Shown here: piece by piece, positions 44,509-52,144 of the stretch
Numbering within the stretch: position 1 is the first letter of the stretch
How the letters are laid out: each line of letters begins with the position of its first letter
Source: Candidatus Leucobacter sulfamidivorax
GTDB taxonomy: Bacteria > Actinomycetota > Actinomycetes > Actinomycetales > Microbacteriaceae
Length of the DNA: 64,000 nt
Direction of reading: 5' to 3'
NCBI GenBank assembly: GCA_016771945.1
Contig: QZLF01000001.1
Coordinates: 701,447-765,446 of the forward strand
Translations under genes and position numbers: made by a program
Notes under the pieces: generated by a model
Seen by the model: the letters and a program-made list of their open reading frames with translations, nothing else
Told to the model about the DNA's origin: nothing
Database searches by the model: none

Positions 44509-46188
44509 CTACTCTTCCGCGAGTTCGCTCGAGGAATCCAGAATGTTCCTCCTGAACTCCTCGATGACGATGAGCAGCTCCGCTGCCCTTCCATCGTTCC
44601 GGAGCTCCTCGAACATGAGAACCGCCTTCGTCAGCTTCGCTTCGATCTGACTCATCTGCTGATCCAGCGCGTGATCATCGTCCTGTTCCTGTGCCAGCGC
44701 GAAATCTGCGAGGGCGAGCATACACATGGCTGTAGCTTGCAGCAGTCGTCCCTCGCACTTGAATCGCTCCTCTTCGCTCAGAGTCGTAGAGATACGCAGA
44801 GCCTCGGTGAACTTCGTTCTGGCCTCTCGCTCATATTCCGAGGAGAGGTGAGTCTGGCCGAGAGCGAGCAGAGTCGTGGCCAACGCGAATTGCACCAGGT
44901 TGTCCGCCGGATCCCGTCTGCCGAGCTTCCGAAGGATCGTTTCCGCCCGGGCGAGCGAGGAAGTTGCCTCGGCGAAGTGCTCCGCGCCGAGATAAACGCT
45001 GCCGAGGCTGAATAGGGCGAGCGCCAGGATGATCTCGGCGTCGGAGTCCTGATCTGCGAGGCTCTGGGACGCGATGACGGCTCGGGCCAGTGCTTCAGCG
45101 GCTAGATCGAATCGCCCGGATTGCACATAGCCGGCTCCTTGCCCGATTAGCGCCACCGCGAGCTCAAGGTCGTGCTCAACGCTATCCGGGGAGAGATCGG
45201 AGAGCATCAGAATGCCCTTCTCGACGTTCTGGAAGTGATCGACCGCTTCGTCCGACCGCCCGGCATTCATCGACGCGAGTCCGGCCTCCAACGACACGAG
45301 GGCCAGCCGCAGCTCGTGGTCGCCGATCTCCTCTTCGGAGCGCCGGCGGAGGATCTTCACCGCGACTTCGAGCATGTCGGCCGCATCTGCGTGCTTGCCG
45401 TGCTTCACCCCGTCCTGCGCGAGCGATCGGAGAGTGTCGACCTCGTCCGTCTTCCGACTCGAAGAGCCTTCGAACTGCGAAGACTGAACCTCGGCGGTCG
45501 TCGGCTCATGCCAGCGAATGGCTGCGACCTTCCCGTCCTCCGAGTAGTCGAATGAAGCGTTGATCGCCTCTTGCTCGAGGCCTTCATGGCTGCTTGCGAG
45601 ATGCTGGGCGAGGAGGACGGCGATACGAGCGCCCTTCTGCCGGAAGGGGTTCTCACGGATGACAGGTCCCTTATACAGCTTGACCCCGGCGGTCTTGCGC
45701 TCGTTCCAACTCATGGCTTCGTAGATCTTCGCCTCCGCTCGAGCCGAGCCTGGCGGCGGGGTGTTCGGCGGAATGTGCAGATTCTCCCTGCCTGGCGCTG
45801 GGAAGAGGTTCCAGTAGACCTGGCCGATCTTCCTCGTGTCGGTCGCGTCCGGCGGCGACGTCTTGTCGATCAGCTTCCTCGCCGTGTCGTCGTCCGACAC
45901 GACCAGCAGCGCCGAATGTAGTAGATCGGCGAGGTCCTCCTCGATGCCCGCGCCGTCTGCTTCGCCCGGGAGAAGCGCCTTGATCAGCTCCTTTGCAGGA
46001 TGAGCCCGAGTGATGCCCTCGATCCGATCAGGATCTCTGCCGTGTCCCGAGAGCCCGAAGTCCTTCGCCACGTCGAAGAGGTAGAGGGCCAGCAGCACCA
46101 TCGCGGTCGGCCGGTCGGGGATGTGGCCGAGGACAGCATTCATGGCGTTGGCAATGTCCGTCGGAACCTTGATCTGGCGCTCCTCCAT
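44509..46188 (-). CDS. TPR-repeat protein of the MIT_C cassette, unknown function
   Basis: 559 aa, soluble, no signal peptide. Residues 1-~230 match no family I know (RPTAMVLLALYLFDVAKDFG near the start; RQKGARIAVLLAQHLASSHE at ~180). From ~245 it is a helical solenoid with five TPR-like units, e.g. ALVSLEAGLASMNAGRSDEA, AVALIGQGAGYVQSGRFDLA, LALFSLGSVYLGAEHFAEAT and ATTLLALGQTHLSSEYEREA. Acid-rich at the C-terminus. It is divergent from two membrane-associated genes across a repeat-rich 122-base gap. Base composition is less GC-rich than neighbours. It could be a scaffold or sensor of a conflict system. Confidence 0.7.
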   Translation of the reverse strand: MEERQIKVPTDIANAMNAVLGHIPDRPTAMVLLALYLFDVAKDFGLSGHGRDPDRIEGITRAHPAKELIKALLPGEADGAGIEEDLADLLHSALLVVSDDDTARKLIDKTSPPDATDTRKIGQVYWNLFPAPGRENLHIPPNTPPPGSARAEAKIYEAMSWNERKTAGVKLYKGPVIRENPFRQKGARIAVLLAQHLASSHEGLEQEAINASFDYSEDGKVAAIRWHEPTTAEVQSSQFEGSSSRKTDEVDTLRSLAQDGVKHGKHADAADMLEVAVKILRRRSEEEIGDHELRLALVSLEAGLASMNAGRSDEAVDHFQNVEKGILMLSDLSPDSVEHDLELAVALIGQGAGYVQSGRFDLAAEALARAVIASQSLADQDSDAEIILALALFSLGSVYLGAEHFAEATSSLARAETILRKLGRRDPADNLVQFALATTLLALGQTHLSSEYEREARTKFTEALRISTTLSEEERFKCEGRLLQATAMCMLALADFALAQEQDDDHALDQQMSQIEAKLTKAVLMFEELRNDGRAAELLIVIEEFRRNILDSSSELAEE

Positions 46189-46198
46189 GCGCTCAATA

Positions 46199-46254
46199 CT
46201 GCCAGTCGGCTGGCAGCCTATGGCAGTGCCGCGCTAGTGCCAATCGTCTGCCAG
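46199..46254. promoter_or_regulatory. Cluster of CTGCCAG/CTGGCAG repeats in the divergent promoter
   Basis: CTGCCAG (46199-46205) and CTGGCAG (46210-46216) are a perfect inverted repeat with a 4-base gap. TGGCA (46221-46225) faces TGCCA (46238-46242), and CTGCCAG recurs at 46248-46254. They fill the gap between the TPR gene and the MIT_C gene, as expected for one regulator controlling both directions. Confidence 0.5.
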
Positions 46255-46310
46255 GGAGCACGATTCACTGAGCGGGCGAGATCGCTCGCACTCGACAGAA
46301 GGAAGAAACC

Positions 46311-46976
46311 ATGAGAATCGCCATCCCGCACATGCCACCGCTTCTCCTCTTGGGCGGAGCATCCAGTCTCTTGGCCGGCGCGCTTGCGCCGCTCCTGATG
46401 CGCTCGATGGACTCGCGCTGCACCGACGTACTCGAACATTCACCTGCCCAGAGGACTCAGCTCTTCGAAGGCGTCAGATGGTTCGGCGCCGGCGAATCAG
46501 GGGTCACCTATCGCGAGCTCTTCGAGGTTCATCTCGAGGGTGCCGGTGCGATCTCGGTCGTCGATCCATGGATCCACAGCTTCCGCCAGATCCGGCTCTT
46601 CGCGGAGTTCCTGGAGGAGGTCTCTTCGTTTGCCTCCGGCGAGATCCACGTCCATCTCACCACTTCGACGGCCCTAGGCGACGGAAGCTGGGCGCTTGGG
46701 CAGGCGAAGGCGCTCATCGAGTTGCAGGAGTCATTCGAGGCGCGGGGGGTCCACCTTCGAGTGACCTTCGACGAGACGATCCACGACCGCTGGATCGGGA
46801 CGGAGGACTGGACGATTCTGCTCGGGAAGGGCCTCGACATCTGGGACGCTGCGACTTGCTACACGCGGCCGCCGGCCGAGCGCCCGATCTCAAAGAAGTT
46901 CGCGGTCACCTATCTCTCCGCGGCCTCGGCGAGTGTCGGGCAGGCGCCCGGGCGCGTGCGAGGAGGCCATCGATGA
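46311..46976 (+). CDS. Membrane-anchored MIT C-terminal (MITD1 PLD-like) domain protein
   Basis: 221 aa. An N-terminal membrane segment lies at ~8-30 (PPLLLLGGASSLLAGALAPL). Residues ~65-185 match the MIT_C domain of eukaryotic MITD1, a phospholipase-D-like fold that binds membranes: ISVVDPWIHSFRQIRLFAEF, VHVHLTTSTALGDGSWALGQ, then IHDRWIGTEDWTILLGKGLD followed by IWD. Bacterial copies are uncharacterised, and the HKD nuclease pair is not evident. The start has GAAGGAAG upstream; the stop overlaps the next gene by four bases. Probably acts at the inner membrane face. Confidence 0.7.
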   Translation: MRIAIPHMPPLLLLGGASSLLAGALAPLLMRSMDSRCTDVLEHSPAQRTQLFEGVRWFGAGESGVTYRELFEVHLEGAGAISVVDPWIHSFRQIRLFAEFLEEVSSFASGEIHVHLTTSTALGDGSWALGQAKALIELQESFEARGVHLRVTFDETIHDRWIGTEDWTILLGKGLDIWDAATCYTRPPAERPISKKFAVTYLSAASASVGQAPGRVRGGHR

Positions 46977-47479
46977 GCGACGAACGATCGGACGAGACCG
47001 AGCTCGAGCTGAAGAAACGTCTGGGCATCGAGTCCTGGAGGAACCTGTCGAAGGACAAATTCATGACGTTCGTGTCGGATCTCCCGAACATGGACAAGGA
47101 AGTCGCGCTCAAGGTCATCGGGCAGTTCCCCGACTTCAAGAACCTCGTGATGGACACGTTCAAGCAGGTGCAGGAGCAGGCCACGCAGGGCATGCGCTTC
47201 AACCATAAGAGCCAGAAGAAGGTCCACAAGGCGTTCAAGCAGTACCGGAAGATCCTGAGCCGCGAACTCGAGCGGGACGACCTCAGCTCGGAGGACCGCT
47301 TCAAGATCCTCGAGCTGTTGAAGGACGCGATCGACGCCGAGGCACTCAAGGACAAGGACAACAAGGAGTTCCTGCTGAAGATCGTCGGCATGCTTGCCAC
47401 TGGCGTCGTGGCACTCGTCGGCGTCGCGTTCGCCGTGCTCGGGGGGAAGACCAGCTTCGGCCGAGACGGCGGTGCCTGA
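46973..47479 (+). CDS. Helical protein with C-terminal membrane anchor, unknown function
   Basis: 168 aa. Highly charged helices (ELKKRLGIESWRNLSKDKFM, LPNMDKEVALKVIGQFPDFK, HKSQKKVHKAFKQYRKILSR) are followed by a single membrane helix at ~136-157 (IVGMLATGVVALVGVAFAVL). The segment NLSKDKxxxFxSxxPxMDKEVALKxIxQFPxF looks like a real family signature, but I do not know a named family. It is translationally coupled (ATGA) to the MIT_C gene, suggesting a complex at the membrane. Low GC for this genome. Confidence 0.7.
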   Translation: MSDERSDETELELKKRLGIESWRNLSKDKFMTFVSDLPNMDKEVALKVIGQFPDFKNLVMDTFKQVQEQATQGMRFNHKSQKKVHKAFKQYRKILSRELERDDLSSEDRFKILELLKDAIDAEALKDKDNKEFLLKIVGMLATGVVALVGVAFAVLGGKTSFGRDGGA

Positions 47480-47537
47480 CGGTCCTCTTAAGAGAGATGC
47501 AGCGGATACTACGTCTACTGAGCCTAGCCCGCGTGAC

Positions 47538-48743
47538 TCACGGAAACCGCGACGAGGCCGTCGCCCAGCGGTTCGCGATGCCCGCCGCCAGGATGAGCAC
47601 CGCCGAGACGAGCGGCAGCGCGAGCGCGGCCTGCGTTCCCAGGTTCTGGGCGACGATCCCCGTGATGGCCGCCGCGAGCGACTGCCCCACCATGATGCCC
47701 GAGCCGAGCATGGTCATCATGGTGGCGGATCGTCCCTCGGGCGTGCGCGCCGCCCCGAAGCCGTAGATCGTCACGAGCAGCGGCCCGATCCCGAGGCCCA
47801 TGAGCCCGAGCGCGAGCACCATGCCGGGAACGTCCTGCACGGTCTGCAGCAGCACGCCGCCCGCCACGATCAGCACGGCGAAGACGATCCAGCGATAACG
47901 GGGCGTGAAGCGCGCGGGGAACCAGGCCACGCCGATCGCGAGCACCGCGGATCCCACGCCCATGACCCCGTAGAGCAGGCCGGAGGCGTCGGCCGCGCCC
48001 CGATCCGCCATGAAGGCCGTGAGCGAGGTGAGCGTCGATCCGAAGAAGAGACCCGTCGCGAAGATGCCGAAGACCGTGAGCAGCAGCGCCGGGCGCCACA
48101 GCTCCGAGACCGGCGAGAGCGTCGCGGCCCGCTCGGCCGCCGACTTCGGCGGGGCGCTCGTGCGGTGCAGGGCGAAGGCGGTGACGAAGACCAGGGTGAG
48201 CACCGCCGCGCCAGCGATCGGCGCCCAGGCGCCGAAGGCGCTCGCGAGCAGGCCCACGACGACGGGGCCGAAGACGAAGACGACCTCGTCGGCGGCCGAT
48301 TCGTAGGCGAGCGCCGAGTTCACCGCGCGCGGCCGTTGCTGCACGGGCAGCTCGCTCCGGATGATCGAGACGAGCCGCGTGCGGGACATCGGCGAGGTCT
48401 GCGGCGCGGTGGCGCCGACGGCGAAGGAGGCGAGCAGCATCGCCCACGCGGGCAGCGGGCTGAACGCGATCCACGCGAGCGCGGCGAGCATCGCGCTGTT
48501 CACCGCCCCCACGGCGAGCAGTGTGGAGCGCTGGCCGAAGCGATCCGCCGCCGCGCCGATGAGCGGGCCGAAGCAGGCCACTCCCGCGCCGATCATCGCC
48601 GAGGTCAGGCCGCCGATCTCGACCGAGCCGCGCGCCGCGACCGCCAGCGTGAGCACGCCGACGGTCATCATCGCGTACGGCACCCGCGACAGCAGCGCGA
48701 GCGGGAAGTAGGCGAAGCCCGCGTGCGCGAGGAGGGCTTTCAG
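47538..48743 (-). CDS. MFS transporter
   Basis: 401 aa if started at the CTG at 48743, which overlaps the dsbA-like stop (CTGA) and has GGAG nine bases upstream; the next candidate, GTG 48683, would cut into the first helix (HAGFAYFPLALLSRVPYAMM). Twelve helices; GPLIGAAADRFGQRSTLLAV is the loop-2 MFS motif and GIGPLLVTIYGFGAARTPEG lies in the second half. A drug or metabolite exporter is likely; the substrate is not predictable. Confidence 0.8.
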   Translation of the reverse strand: MKALLAHAGFAYFPLALLSRVPYAMMTVGVLTLAVAARGSVEIGGLTSAMIGAGVACFGPLIGAAADRFGQRSTLLAVGAVNSAMLAALAWIAFSPLPAWAMLLASFAVGATAPQTSPMSRTRLVSIIRSELPVQQRPRAVNSALAYESAADEVVFVFGPVVVGLLASAFGAWAPIAGAAVLTLVFVTAFALHRTSAPPKSAAERAATLSPVSELWRPALLLTVFGIFATGLFFGSTLTSLTAFMADRGAADASGLLYGVMGVGSAVLAIGVAWFPARFTPRYRWIVFAVLIVAGGVLLQTVQDVPGMVLALGLMGLGIGPLLVTIYGFGAARTPEGRSATMMTMLGSGIMVGQSLAAAITGIVAQNLGTQAALALPLVSAVLILAAGIANRWATASSRFP

Positions 48744-49873
48744 AGCCCCTGCTCCGCGAGGAAGGCGAGGAAGGCCGCGTGGTCATCCGGGGCGCCGGCG
48801 TAGGCCACCCCGTTCACCACGGCGAGCGGAGTGCCGCGCACCCGGAGCTGCGGGTCCACCGCGTTCGGCACCGGCGTCGAGGTGTACCAGTCGCTGAGCG
48901 CACTCGCGAACACCCCGAAGCGATCCGCTTCGACGCAGGAGCGAGCCTCGGCGTTCAACCCGTCGCTCGCCTCGTCCAGCGCGGCCACCAGGCCCGCGGT
49001 GTCGCCGATCTGCTGCGTCTCCGGGCTGAGCAGTGCGAGGTGCGCGGCCCAGGCCGCCTCGGGCTGTGCGTCGACCATGCAGGCCATGGCACCGGAGAGC
49101 TGGGTCGAGAACGGCTGCACGAAGGCAAGCGGACGGATCTCGAGCGTCGCCCTGCCCTCCGACACGAGCTCCTCCAGGACCTGCGCGTTCGCCGCCTCGA
49201 AGTCGACGCAGTGGGGGCAGCGGTAGTCGACGTGGAGCAGGATGTCGGCGGGTCCCTCGCCGCGGCTCACCGGCGGTGCCTCCGGCGCCTCGCCGGCAGC
49301 GACGGGCGCCGAGGGCACGGGTTCGGGGCCGTCGGGGCCCGCGGCGAACAGGATGCCGCCCGTTCCCATGTTCGCCGGCCACTCGATGAGGGCCTCCTGC
49401 TGCTGCTCCGGATCCCACTGCTCGCCCTCGTCGGAGGCCGATCCGGACCCCGACGCCTCGCTCGGGCTCTGCACGCTCTGGTTCAGCAGCGCGCCGAGCG
49501 CCAGCCCGCCGACGCCGATGGCGATGCACACCGCGAGCGCGCCCGCGACGAGCCCGGTGATGGCCGCCGGGCGAAGCCTGCGCTTCACGAGCGCCACGAT
49601 GCCGAGCACCGCCGCGACGATCCCCAGCAGGGCCGCGAGCACCACGAAGACGCTGAAGTAGAACGCCGACACCGCGGCGGTCAGCAGGGCGACGAGGCCG
49701 ATCGCCATGGCCGCGATCGCGAGGCCGCGGCCCGCGCCGGGGGCGCCCGTCCCGGCTCCGCCACCGCCCGCGGCGCCGAAGCCGCCCGCGGCATAGGGGT
49801 TCGGCGGCGGCACGGGGATCCACTCGCGATCCGGCTGCTCGTTCTGCGGGGCGGTCGTCTGCTCGTCGCTCAT
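48740..49873 (-). CDS. DsbA-family thioredoxin-fold protein with multi-helix membrane anchor
   Basis: 377 aa. A Gly/Pro-rich cytoplasmic head leads to three helices at ~50-135 (DUF4190-like: AIAAMAIGLVALLTAAVSAF, VVLAALLGIVAAVLGIVALV, GALAVCIAIGVGGLALGALL). Then comes an extracytoplasmic DsbA domain with active site DYRCPHCVDFE and cis-Pro region RVRGTPLAVVNG. It forms or isomerises disulfides outside the membrane. Overlaps the MFS gene downstream. Confidence 0.82.
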   Translation of the reverse strand: MSDEQTTAPQNEQPDREWIPVPPPNPYAAGGFGAAGGGGAGTGAPGAGRGLAIAAMAIGLVALLTAAVSAFYFSVFVVLAALLGIVAAVLGIVALVKRRLRPAAITGLVAGALAVCIAIGVGGLALGALLNQSVQSPSEASGSGSASDEGEQWDPEQQQEALIEWPANMGTGGILFAAGPDGPEPVPSAPVAAGEAPEAPPVSRGEGPADILLHVDYRCPHCVDFEAANAQVLEELVSEGRATLEIRPLAFVQPFSTQLSGAMACMVDAQPEAAWAAHLALLSPETQQIGDTAGLVAALDEASDGLNAEARSCVEADRFGVFASALSDWYTSTPVPNAVDPQLRVRGTPLAVVNGVAYAGAPDDHAAFLAFLAEQGL

Positions 49874-49966
49874 GCCCTCCATTCTCGTCGGCTTCGCCGG
49901 AAGGTCGAAATCCGTTCTCGTGCCGGGGCGGCGGATCGCGCCCCGCGCGGCACGTAGCATGGTGTC

Positions 49967-50797
49967 ATGCTCCTGCTCGCCGCGACCCCCATCGGAAACC
50001 TGGGGGACGCGTCGCCGCGGCTGCGCGAGGCCCTCGCCGAGGCGAGCGTCATCGCCGCTGAGGACACCCGCCGCACCGCCCAGCTCATGCGCCTGCTCGA
50101 GGTCGAGAGCCGGGCCGAGCTCGTCGCGCTGCACGATCACTACGAGCGCGACCGCGCGGCCGCGCTCGTCGAGCGCGCGGCCTCCGAGCTCGTGGTGCTC
50201 GTGAGCGACGCCGGCATGCCCACCGTCTCCGACCCGGGCTTCCGCGCGGTGCAGCTCGCGGCCGAGCGCGGCGTCGAGGTGAGCGCGATCCCCGGCCCCA
50301 GCGCGGTGCTGACCGCCCTCGCGGTGTCGGGGCTGCCGACCGACCGCTTCGCCTTCGAGGGCTTCCCGCCGCGCAAGGCGGGGGAGCGATCCCGCGCGCT
50401 CGCGGCGCTCGCCGCCGAGCGCCGCACCCTCGTCTTCTTCGAGGCGCCCTCGCGCATCGCCGAGACCCTCGGCGCGCTCGCCGAGGCCTTCGGCCCCGAT
50501 CGGCCCGCCGCGGTCTGCCGGGAGCTCACCAAGCTGCACGAGGAGGTGCGCCGCGGCGCGCTCTCCGAGCTCGCGGAGTGGGCCGCCGCGGGCGTGCGCG
50601 GCGAGATCGTGCTCGTGGTCGCTGGCGCCCCCGAGAGCGCGGTCTCGCCCGAGGCGGCGCTCGCCGAGGTCGGCCGCCTGGTCGCGGGCGGGGAGCGGCT
50701 GAAGGATGCGACGCGGGCGGTCGCCGAGGCGACCGGGCTGTCGTCGCGCGAGCTGTATGCGGCGGCGCTCGCCGCGCGGGACGAACGGGACGAGTGA
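49967..50797 (+). CDS. rsmI: 16S rRNA 2'-O-methyltransferase RsmI
   Basis: 276 aa. LLLAATPIGNLGDASPRLREA and VIAAEDTRRTAQLM, then VVLVSDAGMPTVSDPGFRAV and SAIPGPSAVLTALAVSGLPT, are the tetrapyrrole-methylase-fold signatures of RsmI, which methylates C1402. ELTKLHEEVRRG is the usual later block. TAGCAT six bases before the ATG marks a leaderless start. Confidence 0.95.
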   Translation: MLLLAATPIGNLGDASPRLREALAEASVIAAEDTRRTAQLMRLLEVESRAELVALHDHYERDRAAALVERAASELVVLVSDAGMPTVSDPGFRAVQLAAERGVEVSAIPGPSAVLTALAVSGLPTDRFAFEGFPPRKAGERSRALAALAAERRTLVFFEAPSRIAETLGALAEAFGPDRPAAVCRELTKLHEEVRRGALSELAEWAAAGVRGEIVLVVAGAPESAVSPEAALAEVGRLVAGGERLKDATRAVAEATGLSSRELYAAALAARDERDE

Positions 50798-50808
50798 GGG
50801 GAGCCCCG

Positions 50809-51312
50809 ATGCAGGAGAGGACCGCGGCCGAGAGCGGCTCGGCGAAGAGGACCCCGATCGAGCTGCGGCGGTTCGCCATTCCCGTGCTGTGGTTCGGCAT
50901 GGTCGCGGCGATCTCGTTCATCGAGGCGCCGCTGAAGTTCCAGGCGCCGGGCATCACCATCCCGCTCGGGCTCGGCATCGGCCGGCTCGTGTTCATGGCG
51001 CTGAACGTCGCCGAGGGCGCGCTGCTCGTCGCGTTCACCGTCATCGCCTTCTGGCCGAGGGCCACGCGGGTCGCCTGGTCGCGAATCGTCGCGTGGGCCG
51101 CGCTCGCGGTCGTCTACCTCTTCAAGATGGCGGTGGTGCGTCCGCCGCTGAACGCCCGCACCGATCTGGTGCTCGCGGGGGCGGATCCCGGCCAGTCGCC
51201 CTGGCACTACGTCTACATCGCCTGCGATCTCGTCACGCTGGCGCTGCTGGCCGTGCTCGCGGTGCAGGCCGGCCGCGGGGTGCTCGCCGCGGCGCGCGCC
51301 GATCCGGCCTGA
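50809..51312 (+). CDS. Four-helix membrane protein, unknown
   Basis: 167 aa. Four hydrophobic helices with conserved-looking FIEAPLKFQAPGITIPLGLG after TM1 and FKMAVVRPPLNARTDLVLAG before the last. An Arg-Pro-Pro loop and short charged N-terminus are notable. No family recognised. It lies 11 bases after rsmI and is probably co-transcribed. Confidence 0.65.
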   Translation: MQERTAAESGSAKRTPIELRRFAIPVLWFGMVAAISFIEAPLKFQAPGITIPLGLGIGRLVFMALNVAEGALLVAFTVIAFWPRATRVAWSRIVAWAALAVVYLFKMAVVRPPLNARTDLVLAGADPGQSPWHYVYIACDLVTLALLAVLAVQAGRGVLAAARADPA

Positions 51313-51993
51313 TCAGGCGTCGCGGCCGCCCTCGGCGAAGCCGTCGGCGAGCTCCTGCCCGCTGAGCTCGCGGATCGCGGCCATGATCCGCTCCGTCGCC
51401 TCGCGCCTGGCGCGGCCCGCCGGCAGCCCGGCGAGGTCCTCGAGCGGCACGGGCGCGCCGAAGCGCAGCTCGATGCGGGGCACTCGGCCGGTGCGCGGAT
51501 CCGCCAGCTTCCGATTGGTGCCGATGAGCCCGACCGGCACCACCGCGGCCCCGGTCTCCAGTGCCATGAAGGCCGCGCCGCTGCGGCCCTTGTAGAGCCG
51601 CCCGTCGCGGGAGCGGCTGCCCTCGGGGAACACGGCGAACACCTGGCCCTCGGCGAGCACCCGGCGCCCGGCCTCGAGCGCGGCCTGCGCCGCGGCGCCC
51701 ACCTCGCGGTGCACGGGCACGGCCCCGATCTGGCGCATGAACCAGCCCTTCAACGGCTTCTCGAAGAGCGAGGCCTTCGCGAGGAACTGCACCTTCCGGG
51801 ACGAGAAGGAGGGGATGAGGATCGTGTCCAGGCTGCTGAGGTGGTTGCTCGCGAGCAGCACCGGGCCCGCCTGCGGGATGTGCTCGCGGCCGGTGATGCG
51901 CGGCCGGAAGCGCAGGCGCAGCAGCGGCCGCAGCACCGCGCGTCCGATGCTGAAGACGAGGCCGGGGCGTGCGGCGGACTGCAGCGAGGGCAT
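51313..51993 (-). CDS. 1-acyl-glycerol-3-phosphate acyltransferase (PlsC-like)
   Basis: 226 aa. SNHLSSLDTILIPSFSS carries the catalytic HxxxxD. FPEGSRSRDGRLYKGRSGAA is the substrate-binding motif and GAAVVPVGLIGTNRKL the third block. Makes phosphatidic acid at the membrane. TACGCT six bases before the ATG implies a leaderless mRNA. Confidence 0.88.
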   Translation of the reverse strand: MPSLQSAARPGLVFSIGRAVLRPLLRLRFRPRITGREHIPQAGPVLLASNHLSSLDTILIPSFSSRKVQFLAKASLFEKPLKGWFMRQIGAVPVHREVGAAAQAALEAGRRVLAEGQVFAVFPEGSRSRDGRLYKGRSGAAFMALETGAAVVPVGLIGTNRKLADPRTGRVPRIELRFGAPVPLEDLAGLPAGRARREATERIMAAIRELSGQELADGFAEGGRDA

Positions 51994-52144
51994 GCTTCGA
52001 GCGTAGCGGGCCGGGTGCACGGGTGCAGGCGTATGCGGCCGAATGCGCGGGTCGACGCCGTATGTCAGGGGGTTCATAGGCGGGAGGGTGCAGAATGGAT
52101 CACGTTTGCGCCTCCCGGCGCCCGATCGATCGAAGAGGACCCCC

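Noticed and set aside
46311..47479. Toxin-antitoxin or HKD phospholipase reading of the two coupled genes
   Set aside because: No HxKxxxxD pair, no known toxin fold and a membrane segment in each protein; the MIT_C match explains the first protein better.
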